Shown here: piece by piece, positions 52,324 through 62,068 of the stretch
Numbering within the stretch: position 1 is the first letter of the stretch
How the letters are laid out: the number at the start of each line of letters is the position of its first letter
Source of the DNA: an uncultured Lachnospiraceae bacterium
GTDB lineage: Bacteria > Bacillota > Clostridia > Lachnospirales > Lachnospiraceae
Length of the DNA stretch: 64,000 nucleotides
Assembly: GCA_902779575.1 (NCBI GenBank)
Contig: CACZBW010000005.1
Coordinates: 1 to 64,000, forward strand
Direction of reading: 5' to 3'
Program-made: the position numbers and the translations under genes
Notes under the pieces: model-generated
Told to the model about the DNA's origin: nothing
Databases searched by the model: none
The model's input: the letters and a program-made list of their open reading frames with translations, nothing else

Positions 52324-53148
52324 TTAAAGACGGCTTGCAAACATGTCGTAAACGCGCTTCATGTCTTCCTTAAGATCCATATTCTGCATGGGAACGAACT
52401 CTATCGCAAGAGTATCATTATATCCATGTTTTCTGAGCGCTTCGAACAAAGCGTCAAAATCAACGATACCTGTTCCGTGCGGCGCGTTAAGGTAGAATCT
52501 GTTATCTGCGCCGGGATTTGCATACTGCTCAGGTTTTGTTTCTGTCACTGCCATATCTTTTAAGTGAATATGTGCCGTTCTGTCTGCAAAATACTCATAG
52601 TATGGAACCACTTCATCACCGGAAGGGAGCATGTTAGCAGAATCATATACCAGGCGGAGCCCGGGGACTGCATTCAGGATTGCTTCCACTTCCGTCCGTG
52701 TTCCGCAGGGCACCTTGATATCTGGATCATCTTCACATACACAGACGATACCCTTTTGGGAGGCGAGGTCAACAATCTTTGAGTAATTCTTAACCATAAG
52801 GGCAAAGAGTGCCCTTTTATTCTCAATGGGCGCCCCCGGCACAAGCATGATTTTTCTGCAGTTCAGATATTCACAGGCATCGACTAAACCGTCAGCGCCA
52901 TCAATGTCTCCGGCAACGTCCATACAGATAACACAGCTGAGCTTTAATCCGTTTTCCTCCAGCATACGTTTAATCTCTTCTCTTCCGACAAGACGAATCG
53001 TCTGCCAGATCAAATCGATATTCCTGTATCCGGTCTCTGAAGTAAGCCTGATAAAAGATTCGATTTTCCTTGCTTTTTCCTCCTGTGTTCCAGGGTCAAA
53101 AAATAATACAGGAAATTCCAGCATGAAGGTCATCATACTTAATTCCAT
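52324..53148 (-). CDS. Sugar phosphate isomerase/epimerase-like TIM barrel
   Basis: The 274-residue xylose-isomerase-like barrel has metal-site residues in VCEDDPD (about 137-143), VYDSANM and the HIHLKD histidine (about 202), and a C-terminal AIEFVPM. This is the IolE/tagatose-epimerase group. Paired with a second such gene 23 nt upstream on the same strand. Substrate unknown. Confidence 0.85.
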   Translation of the reverse strand: MELSMMTFMLEFPVLFFDPGTQEEKARKIESFIRLTSETGYRNIDLIWQTIRLVGREEIKRMLEENGLKLSCVICMDVAGDIDGADGLVDACEYLNCRKIMLVPGAPIENKRALFALMVKNYSKIVDLASQKGIVCVCEDDPDIKVPCGTRTEVEAILNAVPGLRLVYDSANMLPSGDEVVPYYEYFADRTAHIHLKDMAVTETKPEQYANPGADNRFYLNAPHGTGIVDFDALFEALRKHGYNDTLAIEFVPMQNMDLKEDMKRVYDMFASRL

Positions 53149-53171
53149 GTTTTCCTCCCTATAAGCTTACA

Positions 53172-54041
53172 TTATAAACTTCTCAAGAAATTGTAATCAA
53201 ACTCTGCCGCACTGATCGCAGTTCCGTCAGAACCATCAAAGTGATAGTATTCACGTTCGCTGATAAATGCATCACATCCCTGCGCGTTTGCCAGGTCTGT
53301 CAGCCGCTTCCAGTCAATGATTCCCTGTCCAAGGCCTTTGTTCCAGCTTCTGGTCTCGTAAAGCTGAGCCTTGATCTCATCTGTAAAGATGGGCGCTCCA
53401 TGCTCATCTCTCCTGATCTGTTTTACGATTTCCGGCGGAAAATGTTCAAACTCCGCCGGATCCTTTGCAGCGTGATCACATTCTTTTACATGAATGAGCG
53501 GAAAACGTCCCGGATTCTTTTCAATATAATCACATACGTCAGCGCCGGCAAGAGCCGCCCAGCCTACATCAAGCTGAAAACCTACCAGTTCGGGATCTGT
53601 TTCGGAAAGCAGCAGATCGTAAACTCTGGTTTTGCCTTCTTCTCCCTCTACCCAAAGGAATTCGTCCGCATGATTGTGAATGGCAAGCTTCATTCCGAGA
53701 TCTTTGATCCGGCGTCCTTTTTCGTTAAGCTCGTTACAGACCTTAAGAACTGTCTCACGTTTGTAATCTTCAAATTTCGCGTCAAACGCCAGATATTTGA
53801 TTCCACACGCTTTTGCCATATTGATCTCATCATCCGTACCCCATCCATGGATAGCGATCACGTCAAGATTCAGCTCCTTAAGAAGCGCATTAAATTCCTC
53901 AAGAGACAGTCCGCCTGAGTTATCAGATACGATCTCTACCCCGTCGTAACCGATCCTTGAAAATTCTCGTAAGGCCTCAATAAGACCTTCCCGCTCAACT
54001 CTGATCAGTGAGTATACCTGTGCATATACTTTGCCTTCCAT
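53172..54041 (-). CDS. Sugar phosphate isomerase/epimerase-like TIM barrel
   Basis: The 289-residue barrel shows LAIHNHADEF (about 126), QLDVGWAALAG (about 165), HVKECDH and a terminal SEREYYHFDG motif, all characteristic of this superfamily. The ATG at 54041 follows AGGAGG; 21 further upstream codons lack support. It is immediately upstream of its paralogue. Confidence 0.85.
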   Translation of the reverse strand: MEGKVYAQVYSLIRVEREGLIEALREFSRIGYDGVEIVSDNSGGLSLEEFNALLKELNLDVIAIHGWGTDDEINMAKACGIKYLAFDAKFEDYKRETVLKVCNELNEKGRRIKDLGMKLAIHNHADEFLWVEGEEGKTRVYDLLLSETDPELVGFQLDVGWAALAGADVCDYIEKNPGRFPLIHVKECDHAAKDPAEFEHFPPEIVKQIRRDEHGAPIFTDEIKAQLYETRSWNKGLGQGIIDWKRLTDLANAQGCDAFISEREYYHFDGSDGTAISAAEFDYNFLRSL

Positions 54042-54202
54042 TTCGTTTTCCTCCTTCTTGAGTTTTTCGTAAATGATTATAATACATTTTGCCGGAGATG
54101 CCATCGTCCTTCGCTTGCGAAAAAGCAGCTCGTATCAGCATTCTGCGCTCATCACCGGTTTCAAAAATCTCAACAATCATTATTCCAAATCCTTCTCACT
54201 TT

Positions 54203-54571
54203 TTATTTCTGCGTTTCATCCGGGTAATCCCAGAATCCGCCTGTATGGAAGTTCTCGTTCCCCAATGGTTTTGCAGTCAGTTTGAAGATCACACATCCGT
54301 CCGGGCACACAACTGTTTTGGAGTATTCCCCATCCCCTCCGACTTTGGTTAAATCACCGCCGCTTCTTACTGCTTCCATCAAGGGATACAACATCATCAT
54401 TGTCTTTGAGCAGATTCCGTAACCATCCGCATTAACAGGACATCCATAGGTGCATTTATAAACATCACCGATCTCTTCACCGTTACGGCAATACCTTTCT
54501 GTATGATCCCCATGTAAAAAACCTGTTACCTCTACCGTAAATTCATACTCTTCGTCATACCACTTTTTCAT
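54203..54571 (-). CDS. TIGR04076-like small cysteine-containing protein
   Basis: The 122-residue protein has cysteines in YKCTYGCP, GICSKTMM and VVCPDGCV, matching the TIGR04076 pattern of small cysteine-rich proteins of unknown function. GGGGAG precedes the ATG. The match is by pattern only. Confidence 0.65.
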   Translation of the reverse strand: MKKWYDEEYEFTVEVTGFLHGDHTERYCRNGEEIGDVYKCTYGCPVNADGYGICSKTMMMLYPLMEAVRSGGDLTKVGGDGEYSKTVVCPDGCVIFKLTAKPLGNENFHTGGFWDYPDETQK

Positions 54572-54690
54572 ATCTCTCCCCTGTCTGTTTTATTCAGTCA
54601 TCTGTTTTCAGCAAACTCTTCTGCTGTTAATTCATCATGTTTTATTATGAACTCACCCATATAATTCTTCCCTGTTCACACCATTTCTGC

Positions 54691-55146
54691 TTATCTTTCA
54701 GCAAGAAATCGGGCAAGTTCTACATTGCCGTCTTTTTCAGTTGATGTAATATGAAATCCACATTTTTCAGTATAAAATTTCACGTTCTGTTTCTTGTCTA
54801 AGGGTGTTACTAATGTTAGTTTCTCCCAATCTTCAAGGAGTGTCTTCAAAAACTGAATTGCCTGAGTTCCTATTCCTTTGCCTTGAAATTCAGGAACGAT
54901 ACACAAACAGGCAAGCTCATATTCTCCCATACCCAGCTTTGTATAGGAAACACAGCCAATGGGCTCATCATCACAAAGTATGATATGTTTTGGGTGCCGT
55001 TTGATTGACTCTTCCATCATTTCTATTGTGTTTCCATATCCTGGGCACGAACCATATCGCAAATAATCGTCATAAAAAGAAGTATTATAAATATTTATCA
55101 GTAGTTCTGCATCTTCCAAAGCAGCCTGCCTGTATTCTATTGTCAT
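54691..55146 (-). CDS. GNAT-family N-acetyltransferase
   Basis: The 151-residue acetyltransferase has the CoA-binding motif A CIVPEFQGKGIGTQAIQFL (about 87-105) and a C-terminal FYTEKCGF. The substrate cannot be predicted. Confidence 0.9.
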   Translation of the reverse strand: MTIEYRQAALEDAELLINIYNTSFYDDYLRYGSCPGYGNTIEMMEESIKRHPKHIILCDDEPIGCVSYTKLGMGEYELACLCIVPEFQGKGIGTQAIQFLKTLLEDWEKLTLVTPLDKKQNVKFYTEKCGFHITSTEKDGNVELARFLAER

Positions 55147-55546
55147 AACAGTCTGTCATCTCCTATACTGTTCCATTCCTGATATCAGTACATTCATTGA
55201 TATTTCAAAGCTTTCATCTATAGAAACCGGATTAGCAAAACTGCTCTGCAATTACCGATTCTTATCTTAGAATAGTATAGCCGGGAGTCGGTCTGACTTC
55301 AACATTCTTCGATAACACCGGCCCTGATCAGCGGAAGATGACTATTACAATCCAATAAAAAAGGGACAGCTATATCACTGTCCCATAATGTCTGGATCTG
55401 CCCCAGTTGCTGCTCCATTTACCCTATTTTTTACTCCATTTGGATATCAAAATGTAACAGGCAGCATCTGATTATAATAAGTTGCAGATTGCCATTATTC
55501 CGCGTATTTACGCCATTTTCCAAATTAAATCAAGGCCAGAACATGC
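55147..55546. other. 400-bp AT-rich intergenic region
   Basis: The only clear structure is the terminator at 55358-55384. The rest is AT-rich and holds no gene I can support. Confidence 0.4.
55358..55384 (-). terminator. Terminator after the RlmI-type gene
   Basis: GGGACAG (55363-55369) pairs with CTGTCCC (55378-55384), followed on the minus strand by TTTTTTATTGG. It is about 160 nt after the stop. Confidence 0.7.
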
Positions 55547-56860
55547 TTACAATTCCTCAATGACCTGGAAAATGTAAAATTTGAGGTAGTAGGATTCGTC
55601 ATCTCCCCACAGGATCGGATGATCCGGCCCCTGCGTCCGGAATTCGACCTGCCGCAGCCGCCGGCGTGCTCCGCGGGCAGCTTCCTGCAGCGTCTTCGCA
55701 AAAAGGTCTTCCGTCATAAAATGAGAGCAGGAACAGGTCGCCAGAAAGCCGCCGTTTTTCACCAGCCGCATTCCGCGCAGATTAATCTCCCGGTATCCTT
55801 TTACCGCGTTTTTCGTAGCGGAACGGGATTTGGTAAAGGCGGGGGGATCCAGGATGACCAGATCATATCTCTCCCCTGCTTTTTCAAGCTGCGGGAGCAG
55901 CTCAAAGACATCCGCGGCCTGATAACGGACGCGGTCCTGCAGGGCGTTCCTCACCGCATTTTCACGCGCCTGCTCAATGGCAGGTTCTGAGGCGTCCACC
56001 GACAGCACGGAAGATGCCCCTGCCGCCGCTGCGTTCAGTCCGAAAGAACCGGTATGGGTAAAACAGTCCAGGACACGGACCTCTCCGGAGGACAGTCTCC
56101 TGACAAGCCGCGCCACAGCGGCCCGGTTTTCCTTTTGATCCAGAAAAAAACCTGTCTTCTGGCCTTCTTTTACATCCACGATGTAACGGATTCCGTTCTC
56201 GGTTATCGGAACAAGGGGATCAAATTCAGGTCCGATAAAGCCCTTTGTTCTGGGAAGACCTTCCAGCTCCCGTACTTTCGCGTCGCTTCTTTCGAAAATG
56301 CCGCGGACGGTGATTCCGTCCGCCGCAAGTATTTCAACCAGCTCCTTCAGGATCAGAAGCTTCAGCCGGTCTGTCCCGAGCGCCAGGGATTCCACAACCA
56401 GGATATCCTCAAATTTGTCTATGGTAAGACCCGGCAGAAAATCCGCTTCACCGAAGACAAGGCGGCAGCTGGACGTATCGGTTACAGCTTTCCTGTAATT
56501 CCATGCCTCCTGCAGCCTCCGCCGCAGGAAAGCCGGAGTGATACTGCTTTTCTCATATCTGGACAGCATGCGGATCCGGATTTTGGAACGGGGATTATAA
56601 AAACCGATCCCCAGATGATATCCGTCAAAATCCTTAACCTGGACGATATCTCCCGCCTCCGGGCAGGATTCCCCTGCTGCCCGTTCATCCTGCCCCTCTC
56701 CCGGGCCTGTGATCCGGTCAATCTCATTGTCAAAAAGCCACTGGCCGCCGGCCTTCAGCAAGCGGGCGCCGCCTTTTTTCACAAAGACAGTCCGGTCCGA
56801 AAGCAGATTACTGTCCTCCGCCGGATACTCCTGCGCGGCCAGCCAGTCAAATAATGTCAT
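55547..56860 (-). CDS. Class I SAM-dependent rRNA methyltransferase, RlmI/YwbD type
   Basis: The 437-residue protein has an N-terminal PUA-like domain (about 25-110), then a fold with motif I VLDCFTHTGSFGLNAA (about 265), a DASEPAIEQA acidic loop, the catalytic DPPAFTKSRS and a YREIN stretch. It methylates cytosine C5 of 23S rRNA in homologues. AAGGGGATC precedes the ATG. Confidence 0.88.
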   Translation of the reverse strand: MTLFDWLAAQEYPAEDSNLLSDRTVFVKKGGARLLKAGGQWLFDNEIDRITGPGEGQDERAAGESCPEAGDIVQVKDFDGYHLGIGFYNPRSKIRIRMLSRYEKSSITPAFLRRRLQEAWNYRKAVTDTSSCRLVFGEADFLPGLTIDKFEDILVVESLALGTDRLKLLILKELVEILAADGITVRGIFERSDAKVRELEGLPRTKGFIGPEFDPLVPITENGIRYIVDVKEGQKTGFFLDQKENRAAVARLVRRLSSGEVRVLDCFTHTGSFGLNAAAAGASSVLSVDASEPAIEQARENAVRNALQDRVRYQAADVFELLPQLEKAGERYDLVILDPPAFTKSRSATKNAVKGYREINLRGMRLVKNGGFLATCSCSHFMTEDLFAKTLQEAARGARRRLRQVEFRTQGPDHPILWGDDESYYLKFYIFQVIEEL

Positions 56861-56897
56861 CTGATCCCCTTTCCGGGAACATCTCTGTACCCGTATT

Positions 56898-56990
56898 CTC
56901 TGTCATCCTGGCAGTGCCGGGCAGTTTCAATCGTTTCAATCCCGATCAGCTGCAGGCTGAGCGTTACCTCTGTCATCCTGGCAGTGCCGG
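56898..56990. repeat. 23-bp direct repeat, 70 bp apart
   Basis: An identical 23-bp sequence occurs at 56898-56920 and 56968-56990, beginning CTCTGTCATCCTGG. A following CCCGATCA motif also recurs, so a duplicated 65 to 70-bp unit has diverged. It lies just upstream of the methyltransferase gene (minus strand). Confidence 0.7.
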
Positions 56991-57051
56991 TCTGCCGCAG
57001 GCCCGATCATCTGCCTGCTGAAGAACACCGGAGTGATTCAGCCGGAACCGG

Positions 57052-58365
57052 TCAGTTTCCCGCCCCTGCCGCTTCCTGCTGCTTTTCCTTCAGAAGCTTC
57101 TGGGCTGCCGCAAGTTTTGTTGCCAGCGCGAGCAGCCTCGCAGCCGTTTTCAGATCTTCAAGCGGCGGGAAAGAGGGCGCAATCCGGATGTTGGAGTCGT
57201 GCGGGTCATGTCCTCCTGGATAAGTGGCGCCTGCCGGCGTCATGATTACGCCTGCTTTCGCACATTTGCGGACCACTTCCTTCGCACAGCCGTCCATGGT
57301 ATCGAAGGAGATAAAATAGCCTCCCTTCGGCTTTGTCCATCTGGCGATGCCCAGTCCGCCGAGCTCCTCTTCCAGGATTTCCTCGACAGCCTCGAACTTC
57401 GGACGCAGGATATCCGCGTGCCTTCGCATATGCTCCACCATGCCGTGGATATTTCCAAAGAAGCGGACGTGCCGCAGCTGATTTACCTTATCATGTCCGA
57501 TCGTCTGAACCTGCAGCTGGCGGCGGATATCCTCCAGATTGTTGAGGGAAGACGCGAGGGCAGCCAGGCCGGAGCCCGGGAAAGAAACCTTGGACGTGGA
57601 CGCGAACTTATAGACCAGGTCCGGATTTCCCGCGCGTTTGCACTCTGCCAGAATCTCAATCAGATGATCCTGGGCATGATCATACAGATGATGAATCGTA
57701 TAGGCGTTGTCCCAGTAAATCCGGAAATCCTTGGCCGCAGGCTCCAGCCTTGCAAAACGGCGTACCGTCTCATCCGAATAGCTGTTTCCCGTCGGATTCG
57801 AATATTTCGGAGTGCACCAGATTCCCTTGATCGACTCATCCTCCGAAACAAGCTTCTCGATCATATCCATATCCGGACCGGTTTCCAGCATCGGCACGCA
57901 GACATTTTCAATTCCGAAGTATTCCGTGATCCGGAAATGCCTGTCATAACCCGGGACAATGCAGATAAATTTAACCTTATCCAGCTTGCACCAGGGAGTA
58001 TTCCCCATAACGCCGTGGGAGTAGGATCTGGAAATCTGATCGTACATGACATTCAGAGAAGAATTCCCGTAGATAATCAGGTGGTCATACTGAACTTCCA
58101 TCATATCGCCGATCAGTTCAAGCGCTTCCGGAATACCGTCCAGGACGCCATAGTTCCGGCAGTCTGTACCGTCCTCGCACAGAAGATCCATCTCCGAGCT
58201 CAGAACGTCCATCATTCCCATGGACAGGTCCAGCTGTTCGGTACAGGGCTTGCCTCTGCTCATGTTCAGTTCCAGTCCTCTGGCCTGAATCTTTTTATAT
58301 TCAGCCCTCAGTTCCTTTTCAAGCCCTTCAAGCTCTTCCATTGTCATCTCAGCATAAGGTTTCAT
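57052..58365 (-). CDS. PLP aminotransferase, aspartate aminotransferase-like (group Ic)
   Basis: The 437-residue protein has the MSRGKP start of this family (near 34-39), NYGVLDGIPEA, the PLP lysine in YKFASTSKVSFPGSG and the GGYFISFD stretch. The ATG at 58365 has GGAGAG upstream; the frame is open much further, but the extension is not family-like. Probably an aspartate transaminase; an alternative amino acid specificity is possible. Confidence 0.88.
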   Translation of the reverse strand: MKPYAEMTMEELEGLEKELRAEYKKIQARGLELNMSRGKPCTEQLDLSMGMMDVLSSEMDLLCEDGTDCRNYGVLDGIPEALELIGDMMEVQYDHLIIYGNSSLNVMYDQISRSYSHGVMGNTPWCKLDKVKFICIVPGYDRHFRITEYFGIENVCVPMLETGPDMDMIEKLVSEDESIKGIWCTPKYSNPTGNSYSDETVRRFARLEPAAKDFRIYWDNAYTIHHLYDHAQDHLIEILAECKRAGNPDLVYKFASTSKVSFPGSGLAALASSLNNLEDIRRQLQVQTIGHDKVNQLRHVRFFGNIHGMVEHMRRHADILRPKFEAVEEILEEELGGLGIARWTKPKGGYFISFDTMDGCAKEVVRKCAKAGVIMTPAGATYPGGHDPHDSNIRIAPSFPPLEDLKTAARLLALATKLAAAQKLLKEKQQEAAGAGN

Positions 58366-58607
58366 CTGAATCTCTCCATTCCCTTCATTCCCGGCCTGAA
58401 CCTGCCGCCGGCCGGCTGCCGGACTGTAACCGGCGCCATTCCGGCTCTCCCGGCCTGCGCTGTCTGCGCTGTCTGCGTTTGTTTTGTTGATTATCATAAA
58501 AGTTAGCAGCACTTTTGTAAAGCGGAAACAGGCGGCAGCATGCTGCTTCTCCCTGCGCTTCCTGTTCCTCCGGCATCCTGCCGGCGCATTTTTAATACGG
58601 CGTTTTT

Positions 58608-59513
58608 TCAGGATCCCGCATAGCTGTAGGACCAGGCTGCTGTAATCTCTGTGCTGAGATCCCCCCAGCTCCATGTTTTTGAACTGTTTTCCAGGTTATT
58701 GGGATCATTCAGGATAAATGTTCCATCCTCCGCGACCCCTGCCAGGACCATAAAATGACCCACCGCGGAAAATTTGCCGATCCCTACATTGATCAGGACC
58801 GGATGTCCCTGGCTGAGCTCGTAGGCAACGGCGTCCTGCGTCACGCTGATCTGCGTACAGTAAATCGGATGCTTCGGAAAGGCGTTTGTCACAATGCTCC
58901 AGCTGGTTCCCTGGCCGCTCACCCAGAAACCGCTCGCAGCGGAATATTCATACATCGACCGCGGATTGATGGACTCGTCTCCGGTCAGGCCGAAGCCGAT
59001 CATCGCCATACAGGTCGGCGCGCAGGCTGTCAGTCCTGCCGGCCCGCCTCCGTAGGTCGGGAATCCCCAGCGGTAATCCCACTGCATCAGCAGCGGGATG
59101 GCGGCTTCCCTCTCCTCATCCGTGTACTCAAAGGTGTCCGGAGACTGGGTGTGCTGCCCCCACATATACAGGAAATGGATTACATTCGGATTCCCTTCCG
59201 CATGCTCAATTACATAGGGCATGAATTCCGAAGCGATGTTATCCTTGATCCACTGATATTCCGCGGCGACGCCCTCATTGGTGAGAGGACTGTGGGCGCC
59301 CAAAACTGTTTCATCGTAATAGCCCGGACTGTTCACATCCGCACTGTTTCCCTGCGCAGGGAAAGACGGGTTCTGCTGTCCACCCTCCGTCACGGCGGCG
59401 GGAGCCGCCCCCGGACCGACCAGAACCGTCTCCACTTCCGCACGGCTCTGTACGGAAAGAATCAGCACAGCCGCGCACAGGCTGCAGATCCATATATTTT
59501 TCTTTCTTTTCAT
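58608..59513 (-). CDS. Secreted C39-family-like cysteine peptidase
   Basis: The 301-residue protein has a signal peptide (about 1-25) and a papain-like domain: catalytic cysteine in TACAPTCMAM (near 165), histidine in VGHFMVLAGV (near 254) and aspartate in FILNDPNN (near 270). This is the C39_2 type. A linker rich in Pro and Gly precedes it. Its target is unknown. It is the kind of enzyme the cystatin-like protein (51531-52217) could in principle inhibit. Confidence 0.85.
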   Translation of the reverse strand: MKRKKNIWICSLCAAVLILSVQSRAEVETVLVGPGAAPAAVTEGGQQNPSFPAQGNSADVNSPGYYDETVLGAHSPLTNEGVAAEYQWIKDNIASEFMPYVIEHAEGNPNVIHFLYMWGQHTQSPDTFEYTDEEREAAIPLLMQWDYRWGFPTYGGGPAGLTACAPTCMAMIGFGLTGDESINPRSMYEYSAASGFWVSGQGTSWSIVTNAFPKHPIYCTQISVTQDAVAYELSQGHPVLINVGIGKFSAVGHFMVLAGVAEDGTFILNDPNNLENSSKTWSWGDLSTEITAAWSYSYAGS

Positions 59514-59734
59514 TTTTTCCTCTGTATATCACATCTTCCGCACCGGATAATAAATATGAAAGCCGGACGTTCCCCTTTCCGGTCTGCCCTGCTGCGGCTT
59601 TAATCCTGCTTTCCTGATATCCGGAGCATTATATCATACTTTTCCGCATCCAAAAAGGTGCAGAAACAGATCAGCCCGACATTTTCCATTTATGTTCCGG
59701 AAAAAACGAGGGGATTTTCCGCGCTTCTCTAATT

Positions 59735-59763
59735 TTGATGAAAGGGACTGAAAAAGGTATTAT
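59735..59763 (+). promoter_or_regulatory. Promoter for the SDR-NagA genes
   Basis: TTGATG (59735-59740), 17-nt spacer and TATTAT (59758-59763). No gene is seen between it and the peptidase start. Confidence 0.55.
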
Positions 59764-59889
59764 AATAAATCTGCATCGGCAGAATAACGGAAGCCGGGCC
59801 GGGAAGAACCGGCATTTACGGCTTCGCTGTGCGGACTCCCGGGTCTTTATTCGCGGGCGGAGCGCATAATCATAACGCAGGGGATTAAT

Positions 59890-60699
59890 ATGGGCCAGAC
59901 TGTTCTGATCACCGGCGCTTCCGGAGGCCTGGGAGCGGAGTTTGCCGGCATTTTCGCAGCGGAAGGATTTGACCTTGTGCTGACCGCCCGACAGACAGAT
60001 AAGATGGAGAAGCTTGCTTCCCGGCTTCATGAGAAATATCCTGTTAAGATCACAGTCCTCTTTTCGGACCTCTCCAGGCCGGACGGGGCAAAGATCCTGT
60101 ATGAGGAAATTTCGGAAAGAGGGATCCTCATCGACCAGCTCGTCAACAATGCCGGAGCCGGAAAAGCGGGCCGTACCATTGATATAAGCCCTGAGATCCT
60201 GAATGATCTGATCAACCTGAACATGGTCTCCGTAACCATGCTCTGCCGGCTGATCGGAGCGGATATGGAGCGGCAGGGATACGGGAAAATCCTGAATATC
60301 TCTTCCTCCGCCGCCCTTTTCCCGGATCCCTGGTTTAATGTCTACGGGCCTTCCAAATCCTTTGTTCTTGCGCTGACAGAAGCCATGAGAGGCGAACTTG
60401 CAGGAAGCGGCGTTACAGTTACCGCCCTGTGCCCCGGGCCCATCCGTACGGGCTGGGCGGAAAATGCAGGAAAAGCTTACCCGGTCATAGCTGCGGATCC
60501 CAGGAAAATCGCCCGGATCGGCTACCGGGCCATGCAGCGCGGCGCCCTCAAAGTGCTTCCCACCTTCTCCACAAAGGCAGGCATCTTCTTTCTTTCTCTG
60601 CTTCCGGATCCTTTGAAAGTAGCGGTCGGCAGCTGCTGGCAGAGGGCTATGATCAGGAAAGAGAAAAAGAATGCTCCGGCTCAGGGCAACGAGCGCTGA
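59890..60699 (+). CDS. Short-chain dehydrogenase/reductase
   Basis: The 269-residue classical SDR has the cofactor motif TGASGGLGAE (residues 8-17), NNAGAG, the catalytic serine in NISSSAA and YxxxK in VYGPSKSF. The substrate is unknown. It is upstream of nagA on the same strand with a 93-nt gap. Confidence 0.92.
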   Translation: MGQTVLITGASGGLGAEFAGIFAAEGFDLVLTARQTDKMEKLASRLHEKYPVKITVLFSDLSRPDGAKILYEEISERGILIDQLVNNAGAGKAGRTIDISPEILNDLINLNMVSVTMLCRLIGADMERQGYGKILNISSSAALFPDPWFNVYGPSKSFVLALTEAMRGELAGSGVTVTALCPGPIRTGWAENAGKAYPVIAADPRKIARIGYRAMQRGALKVLPTFSTKAGIFFLSLLPDPLKVAVGSCWQRAMIRKEKKNAPAQGNER

Positions 60700-60792
60700 C
60701 CCGAACAGGTCGGCAAACAGCAGCTGATCATATAAACAGCTGAATTCCTGTTCTGATAATACGGCGGGAAACAGCAGCAAAAGGAGAAAGCT

Positions 60793-61896
60793 ATGCGGAT
60801 TTCCGGTTCCCGGATCTTCACAGACGGAAGATTCATCAGCGGCTCGATAGAGTTTGATCAGAAAATCAGAAGTATTCTGCCCGGAAAAGATGAGAAGGCG
60901 GATGGCGCCTATATCATTCCGGGATTAATCGATATTCACACGCACGCCGCCATGGGAGCGGACGCCAGCGACGGGGATCCGGAGGGAATGCTTGCCATGA
61001 GCCGCTACTACGCGGCGGGCGGGGTGACCTCCTGGTGCCCGACCACGATGACCCTGAAAGAGCCCGAGCTGACGAAAGCAATGCAGGTGATCAGGGATTT
61101 CAGGAGGCCGGAAGACGGCGCGAAAGCTGCGGGCGTCAACCTGGAAGGTCCTTTTGTCTCCTATGAGAAAAGAGGCGCCCAGAATCCGGACAACATAGCG
61201 CTCCCGGATATCGGCATGCTGGAAAGGCTCAATGAAGCATCCGGCGGTCTGGTGCGCCTGATTACGCTGGCGCCGGAACTGGATGGCGCCATGGACTTTA
61301 TCCGGCAGGCTGCCCGGATCTGCACGGTCTCGCTTGGGCACTCGGCGGCAGACTATGAGACTGCCGTGAAAGCATACGGAGCCGGAGCCTCCCATACCAC
61401 CCACCTGTTTAACGCGATGCCCTCCCTGCATCACCGGAATCCCGGACTGATCGCGGCAGCCTTTGACTGCAGCGCTTCGGCGGAGCTCATCTGCGACGGA
61501 TTTCATGTTCATCCCGCCATGGTCCGCATGGCCTGGCAGATCTTCGGAGAACGCATCGTCTTGATCTCGGATTCTCTTCGCTGCGCAGGCATGCCGGACG
61601 GAGAATACAGTCTCGGCGGACAGCCTGTCAGCATGAAAGACGGAAAAGCCACGCTCAGCGGGACAGACACTCTGGCGGGTTCCTCGATCCATCTCATGGA
61701 AGGGCTCCGACGGGCGGTAAAATTCGGCATCCCGCTCAGGGATGCGGTCCGGGCTGCGACAGAAAGGCCGGCCAAAGTGATCGGAATAGAGCATGAAACC
61801 GGCTCCATAGCACCGGGCAAAGCAGCTGACCTGCTTTTTCTGGATGAACAGCTGAACGTGCTTGCCGTCTATGTCGACGGGAAAAGGGTCCGGTAG
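60793..61896 (+). CDS. nagA: N-acetylglucosamine-6-phosphate deacetylase
   Basis: The 367-residue amidohydrolase has HTHAAMG (metal), the LEGPF motif, the GHSAADY stretch, THLFNAMPSLHHRNPG and DGFHVHP, all NagA features. It deacetylates GlcNAc-6-P on the route to fructose-6-P. AAGGAG precedes the ATG. No nagB is in the window. Confidence 0.92.
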   Translation: MRISGSRIFTDGRFISGSIEFDQKIRSILPGKDEKADGAYIIPGLIDIHTHAAMGADASDGDPEGMLAMSRYYAAGGVTSWCPTTMTLKEPELTKAMQVIRDFRRPEDGAKAAGVNLEGPFVSYEKRGAQNPDNIALPDIGMLERLNEASGGLVRLITLAPELDGAMDFIRQAARICTVSLGHSAADYETAVKAYGAGASHTTHLFNAMPSLHHRNPGLIAAAFDCSASAELICDGFHVHPAMVRMAWQIFGERIVLISDSLRCAGMPDGEYSLGGQPVSMKDGKATLSGTDTLAGSSIHLMEGLRRAVKFGIPLRDAVRAATERPAKVIGIEHETGSIAPGKAADLLFLDEQLNVLAVYVDGKRVR

Positions 61897-62002
61897 GGCC
61901 GTACAAAGAGCGGCTTCGCAGGGAAAGCCTGTATAAAAAGAACGGTTGGGTAAAGCAAAAAAGCCTGTACAGAAAAACTGCAGGCCAGAGAAGGCTGCCA
62001 GA

Positions 62003-62034
62003 AAAAAGAACCGGGCAGACAGGTCTGCCCGGTT
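62003..62034 (-). terminator. Terminator of the rpiB-transketolase operon
   Basis: AACCGGGCAGAC pairs with GTCTGCCCGGTT, followed on the minus strand by CTTTTTTC, 34 nt after the rpiB stop. Confidence 0.9.
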
Positions 62035-62068
62035 CGTATTTGCTTTTAGTCAGAAGGATTCGTACAGA

